A stretch of DNA of 64,000 nt from Ciona intestinalis (Eukaryota; Chordata; Ascidiacea; Phlebobranchia; Cionidae), in assembly GCF_000224145.3 (NCBI RefSeq), contig NW_004190356.2, forward strand, positions 649,984 to 713,983. The letters are read 5' to 3'. Below are positions 1 through 12,093 of this stretch, one piece after another. The notes under the pieces are model-generated. The model made no database searches. It was given only the letters and a program-made list of their open reading frames with translations, and had not been told where the DNA came from. Position 1 is the stretch's first letter. Each line of letters starts with the position of its first letter. The position numbers were made by a program, and so were the translations under genes.

Positions 1-261
1 AAATGAATCGGTATTTGTCGTTTCGATTAAAATGTGAGTTGTTGTTTCGGGAGATTCTGCATTAAACATTTTACTTTCTTTCAAGTTTAACTTTTGATGG
101 AAGGTTCGTATTTAATTAATATTATGTAAATGTTCTTCCTTTGTTTACACCGACGTTTCGACGCCCTTTCAATGAACCTTCACCAAAGTAATATTTATCA
201 ATGTTCTATTTGGCTCATGTAAAAAAGAGGGATATTTTTTTCTTGTAATGTTGATACTTTA

Positions 262-420
262 TACAACCCATGCATTAGTGGCCACTGGGCTGGAGCAACT
301 GCCGTTAAGTGTCTTTTCCCAAGACCATATGGCCAGGATTGTAGCAGCGACGAGCCTCTAACTCATTACCTCTGGGCTATATACAGGTATGCGCGCTAAC
401 TGCTTTGTCATACGGGGCGG
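262..420 (-). repeat. tRNA-headed SINE copy, degenerate, head half
   Basis: Reverse complement matches the head and middle of the SINE copies at 12804-13108 and 41787-42112: a tRNA-like head with 'gtaatgggttcaaggc'-type B box, then the 'gggcaagacacttaacggca' block. It is diverged and lacks the 3' tail. Confidence 0.7.
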
Positions 421-585
421 ACAATTTGGTTCATATAACATAGTTGCAAACCTTGACACTAATTTACTCATTTTTAAAAGTAGGCTACTGCCATTAACCA
501 GTACTTATCATGTTTTCTAACGTTATTCTAACAAACGTTTCCAAAAGATTCACATTATAGACTAAAAAATAAACAGAACTTGTAC

Positions 586-3500
586 CTTTTACTGGATCCC
601 TTGCTGGGTTAGTGCATAGACTGTCTTTACAAGTGTCCTCGACTGCGCATTCGGAGCATATTGCTCCGGTTTTGTAGGGCTGCTTTTGTATAATACTTCC
701 ATCGGACAGTTGCACCCTTAAGAATCCATTGATTTACAATGTTAGTGTAAGCTCTTTCATAATGTTTTCGGGCGCCAATACCATACGCAATATAGAATCA
801 CATAATATAGTATAGAGTGAGAAAAGACGGGACTCGGCGCCTTATATTTTCAAACAAGTATTCTTTTATCTGTACCCAACCAATATTAGACAAAAAAATG
901 TTACAGTATTATTTGACATTATTCTTAAGGTTCAACCAGTGCCCGGCAAAAACGAAAACTGTTGTTAAGTATTCAATTTCGGTGTTACATAACTACAATA
1001 TTTTTCCATGACTAAAAAGTGTTAATAATCAGAAGTTCAGTTTGAATGCTCGCTAAATTATATCAAAACTCCCGAAATTATGTAGTCTGCGAGTTTCGAA
1101 TCATCAATCCAGCATCGTATTAATACATAAACATGAACAAAATAGGCAGTGGTCCACATGCTTTTATATGGGGATAATAAAAATATCGTTTTACATTTGG
1201 ATAAATAAAGTTTACATATAGCAAAGTAACGAGCAAAGTCAGTTAATTTCGGTAGGTTAACAACAAGTTTCAGAATTCTGTTAATGTAAAAATATCTTAA
1301 CTTTTTGTCCCATCTTTCCCCGTGTATACATTGCAGTTTTGTTATAGATTGCCAAACTTTTAAAAGTTTGCTTTAAACTTAATAATTTATACTTCAGGAG
1401 TAGTTGAAATATAATATACTGTTATAATAACAAGATAATGTATGAGAAATATGATCGGAATTCAGTCACTTGCTCTTGGAGATAATTTATAAGAAGTGGC
1501 TTGTGCAAAAAATAGTGTAGCATTACCCAACATGTAGTAAAATATAAACTTTATTCATAGTTATTATTACCAAAATATTTCATATTACTTCGTTGTTTTT
1601 ACGAGTATTTGTAATAATAAAATCACTTATTAATCAAAATTAAAACGAATTTTAAATTGTCGCGTCTTACACTGTGTGTTTTCGAATTAGTAAAATTAAA
1701 CCTGTTGTGCGAATCATTAAATAACTGTAGTTATGTTTTAACGTGTGTACTGAATTGTTGTTAATTGATAAAGGTGTGGTAGTACTAATTTGTGGTAATA
1801 CTAAAACACCGTCTTGTACTTTGAATACGGAAATATTATACAAATGTGCATAAGTGTTCTGTCTTTCCCATTCTATTATATGTTACATACAATCGTAATC
1901 GGAATATACAATATATATATGTGAAGTTTTATAACATTATAACACGCGTGTCTAATATCATTCCCTCACGAGTTAACACATGTATTTATCTGTGTTAATT
2001 TAAACAGCAAAGCACTAATGAACATTGTGTATTTACAGGGAAGAAACATACGCCCGCAGTGGTACCGTATTAAGCCTCTTGCCCAGCAATATATCCTGTG
2101 GCTCGGATGCAAACGCTTACACTGTTACGGCGCCTCATACGTGAACAGTTGTGTTGGAGCTGGTAACTATCTCATTAAGCATAAATAAATTACATGCAAA
2201 TAAAAAAATAAATAAATGCAAACACGAACAACTCACCGTACATTCCCACCCCTTTCTCCGTAATTACAACTTACTATAAGACCGTTGTCCGTCCCAAAAA
2301 CGTTTCTGACAAATAAAATGTAAGTCCAAGTTATAATAAATTAGCTGTTACTGTGTATTTAATAATAAAACAGTAAAAGTAAATCAATGCAATTTATTTA
2401 TACTTGCTTGGAGGAGCAACCGCAGTGGTTATATAGTGCAATGGGTGGAGACGCGACACTTAATTTTCAAACTCAACATACATGACGATTTTAGGGGGAC
2501 ATCACAAATTGGTATTATCATTCCTTTATTAATTGACAACAATTTAAAGAAATTAGTAAAATACACGACGAATTGTTCATCGATTTGCACCCTAGGAGAG
2601 GGTAAGACGGGACAGTTTAAAATGTTTGTTAATTTTGATTAATAAGTGATATTGGAAATACACTTAAAAACAAAGAAGTAATATTGTACGAGCTGGAAGT
2701 CAAATTCAAACATTCTTTGTCTTGAACAACTACTCCAGTTTTTACCATGTTTTCTACAGTATGTTATTATATGAAGATTTGACACTGTTCAAACAATAAT
2801 GGGGATTGTTATAACAATTGATAAATAATGTATCTTAAAAATGCATAATAACTTGCAAGAACAGAAAATCAATTATAACTTGGGATCAATTTTATATTTT
2901 TGCCACAAATTGGGTATTTCTATTCTATATTTGGAAATAAATCATCTGTGTTTTAATATACCGTTTCAAAAGTTTGATAGTAAAAATAATTTATCAACCA
3001 CGGGTAGGCCGTGTATCAACCAACCTACACACACTGACTCCACATCCAACTTTGTAACTTTCAGCCCAAACAACTTGTTTGTAATGCCCGCATTCTTTCC
3101 CCGCCTGGCACGAGAGTGAATGGTAATTGTAATAAGACACCTGAGCGGAAAAACAAGTTCTTTTGGAAATAGTTGTTTATTACATATAGTATAGGATGGG
3201 GACATAGGAAATTTTTCATTCCAATTTTCTCATCCCATTTGGTAGTAAACAAAGAACATTTAATGAATTATAAAACCGTGTCCTCACGACTTCTATATAC
3301 AGTCGTTAATTGTTTAAAACACAATCGAGATATTTAGACATTGTATGCTAAAGGTGTCCCATCTTACCCCACAGTACTACATATTGTTGAAAGTACTGAT
3401 TCTTTGATTACTGACCTAGTGGAGAATTTATTACCTCATCGTACCAAGCTTGAGTCGTCTCATTAGGAAGAAGATCGGTATTTACATTCGTTCCAACCTT

Positions 3501-4675
3501 TCGTATGTTTTCTCCCACAGAGGAAAATACTGATGTGTGAAGACCAGAGCTATGAGCGAAATTGCAGCTTCTGTCGGCGGGAAAATGCTTTTTTTTTAAA
3601 TTTCGCTATTAGCGTCAAATGTTACGCGACACGACGACCAGAAACTACTTTTAAATTTAAGTCTAGTTTTAGAAGATTATAGAATTTAAGTCCGACGTTG
3701 TTGCAGTTATAGTCGTAACCAAAAAGTAGAAGAAGAACTTCACCCACAGAGACAGGTTAAAAAAGATCCAAGTTTACAGAAAGATTAGTTACAGTTATTT
3801 TTAACCGCAAGAATAATTAACGTTAAAAGAATACAATATCAAAAAGTCTGACAGTCATGCTCCCGAATAATACAAGACAAACTGCAATTAAACACTTAGA
3901 CATTGGAGGGTCAAAGAAAACACTTTAAATACAGTCAGCGGGTGACGCTAAGTAGCTATATTGGTCAAAACAATAATTGTTGCATATACCTAATAGTAAA
4001 AAAGTAACAAACTAATTAGCTTTACTTTGTGTATTCTTCAGCAAGTGCCTGCAGTTCATTGTCCCATGACATCATCATCATGTTGGAAGCATTGGGAGAT
4101 ACGATTCTTCTAAGTTCGTTGTGTTTCTTCACGAAATCATCGTGATGGGCATCAGATAATATAAGCGTAATAAGATGATTATCAGACGCTCTGCGGTGTC
4201 GAGAGAGTAACCAATGAACTGTAAAATCCAAAATCAAAATGGTTAAAGAAAAACAACAAAAAAGTTGTGAATTATATAGTTAAAATTATGGCAATAACAC
4301 TATAACGTAAAAAAACACTATGCTGAAGTAAACTACATGCAATATACATTACATGTAGATATAGGTGTCATTCAAGTTCTGGTATGCAGAGTATAGAAAG
4401 TTATACGCTAACGTTTAACATGCTGAATCACTTTTAACTATCCAAGCGTAAAAAACGTCACACGCGTAGTCTTACCCGACGTTATGGTCCTACCCAAAGA
4501 TTGTTATGGGAAACGAAAATTTCCAATTATTCATAAAACTAATAGTAATAATATATCTAGGTTGCTAACCTGCGCTATAGTTGTTGTGGTATAGAATAAC
4601 AAACAGACAGACCAAACTACTAAACAATACCAAACACGATTTTGGGATCGTTTTGAAACAACTTTTATCCAGCAT
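586..4675 (-). CDS. CAP-domain (SCP/TAPS, CRISP-like) secreted protein, partial
   Basis: Exons seen: 4570-4675 (start ATG 4675), 4026-4218, 3435-3570 and 586-716. The first three join in phase. The first exon gives a short N-terminus followed by a hydrophobic stretch (about residues 14-30, SCLVLFSSLVCLFVIL), a signal peptide or signal anchor. The second carries the CAP helix motif HNELRR and the W..EL..LA pattern. The third has CNFAHSSG, whose His is a CAP-cavity ligand position, then VGENI and AWYDE. The last has QKQPYKTGAICSEC and a Cys-rich segment like the start of the CRISP hinge. The exon that should carry HYTQVVW and the second cavity His was not found on this strand between 716 and 3435. 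CAP proteins are secreted and have varied roles such as sterol binding and protease or channel modulation. The gene continues past the left edge, so its 3' end is unknown. Its introns contain several repeats. Confidence 0.85.
808..1878 (+). mobile_element. Long non-coding MITE-like element (family B), copy 1
   Basis: It starts with 'agtatagagtgagaaaagac' and ends near 'tctttcccattctattata', degenerate versions of the GGGTGGGGGAAGATGGGACA-type inverted ends. Interior blocks (Cgctaaattata, gcacttg..gagataa, caattgataaaggtgtgg) are shared with the copies at 5595-7085, 7097-8255 and 56748-57900. No long open frame, so it is non-autonomous. It sits in an intron of the CAP-domain gene. Confidence 0.7.
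2433..2960 (-). mobile_element. Family B element, inverted 3' half
   Basis: 2433-2650 is the reverse complement of the last ~215 bp of the family-B element (for example 8030-8255), including 'tattatcattcctttattaattgacaac' read on the plus strand. Patchy similarity to the B interior continues to about 2850-2960. No coding potential. Confidence 0.6.
3188..3380 (+). mobile_element. ~195-bp MITE (family A), copy 1
   Basis: Starts 'agtataggatggggacatag' and ends 'gtcccatcttaccccacagta', imperfect inverted ends. The body carries the shared core 'ttggtagtaaacaaagaaca' followed by an 'attgtttaaaacacaatc' block. It lies in an intron of the CAP gene, between exon 3 and the 586-716 exon. Confidence 0.8.
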
Positions 4676-5590
4676 TATTCTCTTTGCCTTCACCTTTTGA
4701 ACTTCACTTCTGCATAAAACAAATGAATGAATGTATCACAAAACAAAGTATTTACTACTAATTAGACGACTGAATAATAAAATAGAATTCAATGTTTTAC
4801 CTTATATATATATGCGATGGGCGTTATTTTTTGTAATTTAATGCAAACTAGAAATTTACCTTCAGTAGAAAGTTTATAATGTCTCTGTCTTAGCACTACT
4901 GTGCATATTATTCACTTACATACGTGACACATGTAACGTACGGTCGCTACCTTCAAGCGTACACACAACAAAATATCAAGTTTCGTTACACAGATTACCT
5001 TAACTATAACTTTCCATGACTCATATTTGCTATTTACAATTCCGTTTAGCCTCGTATGACCACTGACAATATACAGTTGAACCCAACTGAATGAGGCACT
5101 GGTTCGATGTCTACCTATAGAACTGCAGATGATACAAGCGCACAAACTCGTTGAAGCATTCATTCGTTAAGAATCGTTTCCGATACATGTTGCGAATTTT
5201 AACATTAATCAGTACAAATTGGAAGTTATAAGAAGTGGCCTAATACACTATGTAGTTGTAATGTAAACGAACGGCGAAGACAAATGTTGTGGTAACACAA
5301 CAAAGGTATACGAACAAAACGTTGTGATGAGCCAACAACGTGACGACTTCCCATTTGTTTTGCGTAAACTATGGGTAAAGCCTCGTCATATCCGGTATCC
5401 ATAGACCTAAATAATTGGTATTATGACATGATGTTCTTATTTCTCGGTAACAAAGTGGCAATAATCAGTTTACAAAATGTAGGCGTTGAAATTGTACAGT
5501 TTTCGGCTTTAGTGTTGTCGGTTTTGTGTACAATCTACTTAAGCGCGAAAGCAAATTGCATTATAAGTATGACGCAAAAGAAGATTTAAT
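4676..5590. other. Intergenic DNA upstream of the CAP gene
   Basis: About 0.9 kb upstream of the CAP start codon. Short open frames here show no domain and no splice structure. A possible splice acceptor (ttttatgcag on the minus strand, just 5' of the ATG at 4675) would allow a 5' untranslated exon or a trans-splice site. Nothing else is recognisable. Confidence 0.5.
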
Positions 5591-5594
5591 ACGT

Positions 5595-7085
5595 ATAGTG
5601 GTGTGTGTAAAGACGGGACAATTAGGCAAAAACTTCACAATATTTTGAAAATCAAAATAGATGACGGTGTTTGAGTGATACCACGACTTAATACTATCAT
5701 TCCTTTATTAATTGACAACAATTAAAAACAGAGTATATTAAAACACACGAGGAGTTATTTAGCGATTGGCGAACAGGTGTGACTTTACAAATTGGAAAAC
5801 ACACAGGATAAAATATGAGACTTTTTTATTTTTCGGAGCCCAATTCAATGATAATCAGGAAAATAATGTTTCAGAATTGTTCGACAGTATTATTACGACT
5901 TCATAAAACGCGCGTCAAAGCCGATTGTTTTTAAATATTAAAAAAATATGTAAAATAGAGACAGTATATTTGAAACAGGTAAAAATGCAAAATAGTAAGG
6001 TGAAATTTTAAATTCTCGCTAAATCATAGTAAAGCCGGTGAATTTTGTAATTTGCTAATGTGAACGATTCAACAAGTTTCATGGCTTTATAAAGAAAAAT
6101 TAAATCTTTCGTACAGCTTGATTTTGTCTTGTATAACTAGTTTTAGTAATGAGATATAAACATGAGGAAAGTAGGCAGGGGCGAATATGACTTTAATTTG
6201 GGATAAAAACAACAAAAAAATATTGTTTTAAAGTTATATATATAACGTTTACATGGCAAAGAAACTAGTACAACTGCTGGTTAAATTCGGTAGGTTAGCT
6301 ACAAGTTGTAGAATACTGCTAATATAAATATATTTCAATTTGGTGTCATATCATTCCCCACATTGTAGTTTCGTAGGATTTTATTGTAAAACTTTAAAAG
6401 GTTTGCCTTTAATTTAAAAATTTATACCTTAGGGGTGATTCAAATATAATATATAATAAAAAGATAATATATGTAAAATATACATGAGATTGAGAAATTC
6501 AGTCATTTGCACTTAATTTATGAGACTTACGTGGCTTATGCAAAAAACAGCTTACCAATTTCCATTTTGTAGCAAAAATGTAAACTTTATTAATAGTTGT
6601 TATAAATTTTCTGTTACTACAAATTCATATACATTTGTAGGATACAATATTTATCCATTGTTGTTCGAACAATACACACTGTTGTTCCAACAATACCAGT
6701 TGTCATACAATGGCATAATGTGGGTAATATGTTAAAAAACTATAGCAGTAGGGGAAGGAAAAGAAATGTTTCAATTAGATTTTAATAGCGTACAGTATTA
6801 TTTTTGTTATTTACGTGATTGGTATTATTAAATCTACTTACCAATCAAAATTAACAATGATTTTAAACTGTCCCGTCTTATCCTGAGTGTTTTCAAATTT
6901 AAAAAAAATAACTTTGTTATGTGCGAATCCCTTATTAACTCATCGTGTGTTTTATTATATTTTTGTTGTCAATTATTAAAGGAAAGATAGTATTAATTCG
7001 TGGTATAACCCACAACACGTCATGTATTTTGATTTTGGAAATATTGGGCAATATGTGCTTATGTGTCCCATCTTCCCCACCGTAC
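5595..7085 (+). mobile_element. Family B element with ~215-bp terminal inverted repeats
   Basis: 5595-5812 is the reverse complement of the element's own right end (about 6866-7085); both contain 'cctttattaattgacaac' or its complement and an 'aacacacgagg' block. The interior from 5812 matches the left half of the copy at 7097 ('tcaggaaaataa', 'cgacagtattat', 'gcgtcaaagc'). No open frame longer than about 71 codons, and those do not match any family. A second family-B copy starts just downstream. Confidence 0.75.
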
Positions 7086-7096
7086 TATAAATAATT

Positions 7097-8255
7097 ATTA
7101 TAGTAGGGTGGGGGAAGATGGGACACTTTGTCAGACGAGACTTTTTTTAATTTTCTTTTCACGGAACCCCATTTAATAATAATCAGGAAAATAAGGTTAC
7201 AGAATTATTCGACAGTATTATCACGACTTTATTAAACGCCCGTCAAAGCTGTTTACTGTTTTTAAATATTAAAAAAATATGTAAAATAGAAACAGTATAC
7301 TTTGAACAGGTAAAAAATGCGAAATAGTGGGGTGCTATTTTTTTAATGCTCGCTAAATTATAGTAGAGCCAATGAATATTTATAGTTTGCGTGTGCGAAC
7401 GATTAAACTAGTTTTATAGGTGCATGAAACAACCTTGAATTTTTCGTACAGTTTGATTTTGTCTCATAAAACTAGTTTTAGTTTTGTAAAAAAAGCACTG
7501 AGATATAAGCATAAAGAAAATAGGCAGGAGTCAATATGACTTTAATTTGAGATAAAAACAGCAAAAAATATTGGTTTAACGTTATATATATGAAGTTTAC
7601 ATGGCAAAGGAACTAGCACAGCCTGTTAAACTCGGTAGGTTAACTACAAGTTGCAGAATACTGCTAATGTAAATATATTTCAATTTAGAGTCCCATCACG
7701 GCCTACTAGAGATATCTCTAGTAGGCCGTGGTAATATCCAATTTGTAGCAAAAAAAAAAACTTTATTAATAGGTATTATCAATTTTCTGTTATTACAAGT
7801 TTATATACGTTTGTAGGATACAATATTTACCCATTGATGTTCAAACAATACCAATTGTTATGCAATAATATAATGTATAGGCAACATGTTAAAAACTATA
7901 GCATTAGGGCAAGAAAAGGAATGTTTAGACTTAATTTTTAAAGCGTACAGTATTATTTCGTGTTATTTACGTATATTCCTATTTATAAATACATCTATTA
8001 ATCAAAATTAACAATGATTTTAAACTGTCCCATCTTATCCCGTATTTTTTTCGAATTAGTAAATTTTCACCTGTTGTGCGAATCGCTAAATACCTCCTCG
8101 TGTGTTTTATTATATTTTAATAAATTGGTGTCAATTAATAAAGGAATGATAGTACTAATTCGTGGTATTACCCCCAAAACCGTCATCTATTTTGATTTTG
8201 GAAATATTTGGCAAAATGTGCTTTAAGTGTCCTATCTTACCCCATTGTACTATAG
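7097..8255 (+). mobile_element. Family B element, most complete copy
   Basis: Left end 'tagggtgggggaagatggga' and right end 'tcctatcttaccccattgta' are inverted repeats. The 1.16-kb body lacks coding potential. A perfect 34-bp palindrome at 7697-7730 interrupts it where other copies continue 'gtcccatctttcc...'. The end sequences are shared with the ~195-bp family A, so both were probably mobilised by the same transposase, which is not encoded here. Confidence 0.8.
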
Positions 8256-8574
8256 GCCTACTGTTAAAACCAGCATTTCTCAAACCGGGCTAAATTTACC
8301 CATACCTTGAACAACTCGCCAAAAATCTAGCGCATCCGTCGCATTAAATATAGCTAACTAATGTAATTTTGTTTTCGCTTTTTAATTAATAAACGCCATA
8401 TTACATATTGGGAGTAAATCTGATAACTACCCTTGTTAAAAGTGTAGAGGTAGAGCATACAAAAAAGCTTAAGAACCACTGGTTTAAACGATAATAGGTA
8501 TTGTTTAAACATCAATTTATAAATGGTGTTTCCTACAAATACACATAAACTTGTAATAACAAATAATTGATAAA

Positions 8575-8752
8575 GTAGGGTGGGGGAAGATAGGACACCA
8601 TTAGTATCTAATATCCAAATCGCGTTTTAAACAATTAACTGCGGTTTATGGAAGTCGTGAGAATACAAATTTATATTTTTTAATTGTTTTTGTTTACTAC
8701 TAAATGGGTCCAGAAAATATATTGAGAAGCTGTCCCACCTTCGCCCATTCTG
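8575..8752 (+). mobile_element. ~195-bp MITE (family A), copy 2
   Basis: Begins 'agtagggtgggggaagatag', ends 'tgtcccaccttcgcccatt'; the core matches other family-A copies. It lies downstream of INTS3. Confidence 0.8.
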
Positions 8753-9158
8753 GAGATAAACTGGTATTATTCTTCTTTTGACCACATAACCCTTTTATCT
8801 AACACAGTTCTTATATTTACCACGGACTTTGTTGAACGGTAAGAATACTGTCGAATATAACTGTCATTTTTTGTATATGATACGAGTACCAATAAAAGGG
8901 ATTTTTTTAAAAGAACAGGTATTTAATTTTTTCGGTGCTATTTTGATTTGTTGATTTATCATTGCAGTTGTTGGTATATGGCATGTAATAAAAACAGCTT
9001 CATGAGGTTTTTCTAACGTAATGTTTATTTCACGGTTGGATTAGTAAATATTATTCTTCACAAGTCAACCCATTGAAAATATCTTTACTTCAAGACAAAC
9101 GTCATCATTTAGGCAGAAATTGCCAAGCGTGTCAGCTTTCTTTAGACAACTGATTGTT

Positions 9159-9164
9159 TTTATT
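9159..9164 (-). terminator. Poly(A) signal candidate for INTS3
   Basis: TTTATT on plus is AATAAA on minus, about 47 nt beyond the INTS3 stop codon at 9211-9213. Confidence 0.5.
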
Positions 9165-9210
9165 TAACACAACATAATTTTGAGGCCATCAGGCATCAGG
9201 TAAAGATACA

Positions 9211-10489
9211 TTAATCACTATCTGACGACTCATGTGTTCTGTTGGTTGATTTGACTCGCTTTCGCTTCTTTTTAAAGTCGTCATCATCCTGGGAAGACAA
9301 AGTAAATTGATATCAAACTTGTCTTAAAACGATATCTGACAAATCAAAGACCGCCAATCAAAGTTAGAAACCCCGCTTTAAATTACTGTGTTAAAAATGT
9401 CATCACAGGTAAGAGAGAGTTTATTAATTGAATATGTTTTGCGGACAATGATATTTACACGGACGACTAACTTTTACATAGCGCGGGAAATCCTACCACA
9501 ATACTATTTAAATCTCAAAATTAAACAAGACTCCAAATAGGGATAGAGTCATGTTTTTCTCATACCAATTAACATCACATGAATGCTTCGAACGCTATTA
9601 CACAGATACATTATACATACACAGAGCCGCGCTCTTTTAATTATAGTAAGGTGCGGGGAAAGAAGGAACACCTTCAGCACATATTATCCACATATCCTAA
9701 TCGTGTTTTAAACAATTAACAACGGTCGTGACGATAACTCTTTAAATGTTCTTTGTTTACTACCAAATGTGACGAGAAAATAAAACGAAAAGGTCATCTT
9801 CCTTCCCTCTATACTATATGTGATGTAACTGCGTTTTCCAATCACAAGTTAGACGGAAAAAGTACAGCCGTTAAAACATTTAAAAAGTGACAGACGAAAA
9901 ATAAGTGACAGACTTTTATATTTAATTAGTTTAAAATACTATTTTGTTTACCATTTTTGTATCATGTGTTTAGAATTTAGACTTACCGACAAGCTGTCGG
10001 ACTCGCTTTCTTCGGATCCTTTTTTACCAGTGTGTGAAGTAACTCTGGAACGCGATTGCGAATTTGAGCGATGAACAGAAGTTGACTTATTTCGTTTACG
10101 TGTGTTCCGAATATCTCTTTAAAAAAACATCATTTAAGAACCAATGTACATGAAATAGTTAATAAAATGAAACAAAACTACAAACCGTAACAGAACTTCG
10201 TCTTCAGAATCGTCAGCTAAAGCGAACAAATCACTAAAGCGTGTCTTGCTTGTGTCGTCACAATGCTGTTGTACATGGACCAAGCAAGCAATTATCGAAT
10301 CTTGCGAAAACACTGAAAGCGTTTGTATTGTTATACAATAATAACAATTGTTTATTTTAAGGGATTTAACGACAGAATTAAAACTCACGGTTGCAACTTT
10401 TTGGCAAACCAGATTTTCGCAGATTGTCCACGTGATTCAGCATGTGAGCTATCGTTGGTTGAGATGGTGGAAGCAGATTGTGTGAAGAT
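9211..10489 (-). CDS. INTS3: INTS3, C-terminal exons 23-26
   Basis: Exons 10389-10489, 10186-10312, 9987-10116 and 9211-9288 (stop TAA 9211-9213) join in phase. They continue in phase from exon 22 at 26319-26501: codon AG|A gives Arg. The product includes a HVDNLRKSG helix, LFSQDSIIACLVHVQQHCDD and FSDLFALADDSEDE, then a Ser/Arg/Lys-rich tail ending THESSDSD. This matches the known C-terminal layout of vertebrate INTS3: a helical end followed by an acidic/basic KRKR-type tail ending in SDSD. The tail block KKKRKR is a likely nuclear localisation signal. These exons are separated from the rest of the gene by a ~15.8-kb intron that contains three other genes. The exact phase match and the family order argue that this is one transcription unit and not a fragment. 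Confidence 0.9.
9645..9820 (+). mobile_element. ~195-bp MITE (family A), copy 3, diverged
   Basis: 'tatagtaaggtgcggggaaa' at the left, 'catcttccttccctctatac' at the right; core with 'gtgttttaaacaattaacaa' and 'tgttctttgtttactaccaa'. It lies in the last INTS3 intron. Confidence 0.7.
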
Positions 10490-12093
10490 CTAACGCTGAT
10501 TGTATAAATGTAAAATAAATGGACAAAGTTAATACGCCATATTATAAAATTAAGGTTAACGTTCACAAAAGTGTTTGATAAATACCAACAAGTTTCAATT
10601 GTTACACAACACGAGTATATATATATATAAATATTAGGTTTCACAATCTTTTCGTTTGTTCGCAATTGCTCCGCTTGAAGAAACAAATAGTCGTCACGCG
10701 TGAAAGATTATGTTTGGTTTTATTATCCACATCCACATAAAAAGTCTAGCAAAGGTAGCTTTATATTTCGCGTAACTACCACACAGAGACAGGTTTTATA
10801 TATTATAAACAGGCATGAAAAATTAAGCTGAGGTATAAAATTGAATTTCTCAAGACTGATTAAATTTGTAGCGTATAAATATTTTATGAAGCTGCAGTGC
10901 CACAACAAATCCAGGACATTTCTTTGTTCAGTGAGTGAAACCAATGAATGTTTCGGTAAGCGGCCCCAGCGATGCTGAACTATTGAAGAAAACCAACAGA
11001 GATGGTACAAATTCGAGCAACTACGTTAAGAACTAAACTTCACTGCGCGCCAAGTGATTAAGTTTAAAATATTGATTTAATGGACGTTAAGATTTAACAA
11101 AGCGAGAATGGTTCTACATTTGTTTGCAGTATGCATTCCATAAGTAGCAAACCGAGGACTACATTGAGATGTCAACAACAGAGTGATCGACACTCAACGC
11201 CGTATCAATTCAACTATCAAGATTAATTAACACATAAGCTTTCGATTGGCGCTCTGTTATAGCGATTGGTGAAATGGCGACGATGGATAAGTTACGGAGT
11301 TGAACTACAGTCAGGACAGTATAATAACAATACCTATAACTTTATTTGTTTCTTTGTATACGGTAGCGAAGCTTTAGAAATATAACAGCTGTTAAAACAC
11401 GCTTACAGGTAAAACATATTTACACATTATATTGAAAGAAAAAAAAGGGTGGTCGCTACACCTAGACAGTTAAGGTAAACTTAAGAACGATTGGTCTATT
11501 GTAATATTCAATATTTATAACTAGAAACGCACCTAAAGTACAAAACAGATACAAGAAATACACGATGAAGTATTAAATCGTTACCCATGTGAAGAACATT
11601 TAGGAGAATTTTGCAAACGTGATAAAAAATTGGAATATTCAAACATATTTGGCGTGACGTAATGTGAGAAACGGGATATGAATTGGTAGAAAAACTCCCT
11701 CTTCAATTTGTTACTACAAGCGAAGACAATTCTCATGTTAGCTTCTGTATATACGTATGGTTAAACTTTTTAAAAATCCCTTATTAAAATATTAGATCGA
11801 AAGTAGCAGCGACTTTTAAATGCTATGTTTTAAATAAGAGTTGTAGTTTTGTTGCAAATTCGCTCGTCCCCGTTGCTCAATTCATTTGATCTTCGTTATT
11901 AAATTGAAACTAAAATAAAAGTTTAATACTTTTCCCTCTATTATTTTTTTCTTTAATTTCAGTCTCTTTATTGTTTTTAATTAACCTAATAGCTGTAATT
12001 CGTTATTGATGAATTACAATTTTAAAACTATTAAGTAATTCTAACTTTTCGCAACAGATTACAGGCGAAACGCGTCAATAGGCAAGAGATATA
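10490..12093. other. Intronic stretch of INTS3 upstream of the nested CALHM gene
   Basis: A short (TA)n run lies at 10615-10630. A 95-codon open frame on minus (10723-11010) has no recognisable domain, and no phase-compatible place in INTS3 is left for it. The stretch should contain the promoter of the plus-strand CALHM gene, but I recognise no TATA box or other motif. Confidence 0.4.

Noticed and set aside
2966..3252. Minus-strand open frames near the family-A MITE as the missing CAP exon
   Set aside because: No HYTQ, GC..C or NY..GN motif; part of the sequence is MITE.
10723..11010. 95-aa minus-strand open frame as an extra INTS3 exon
   Set aside because: Exons 22 and 23 already join in phase and in family order without it; no domain similarity recognised.
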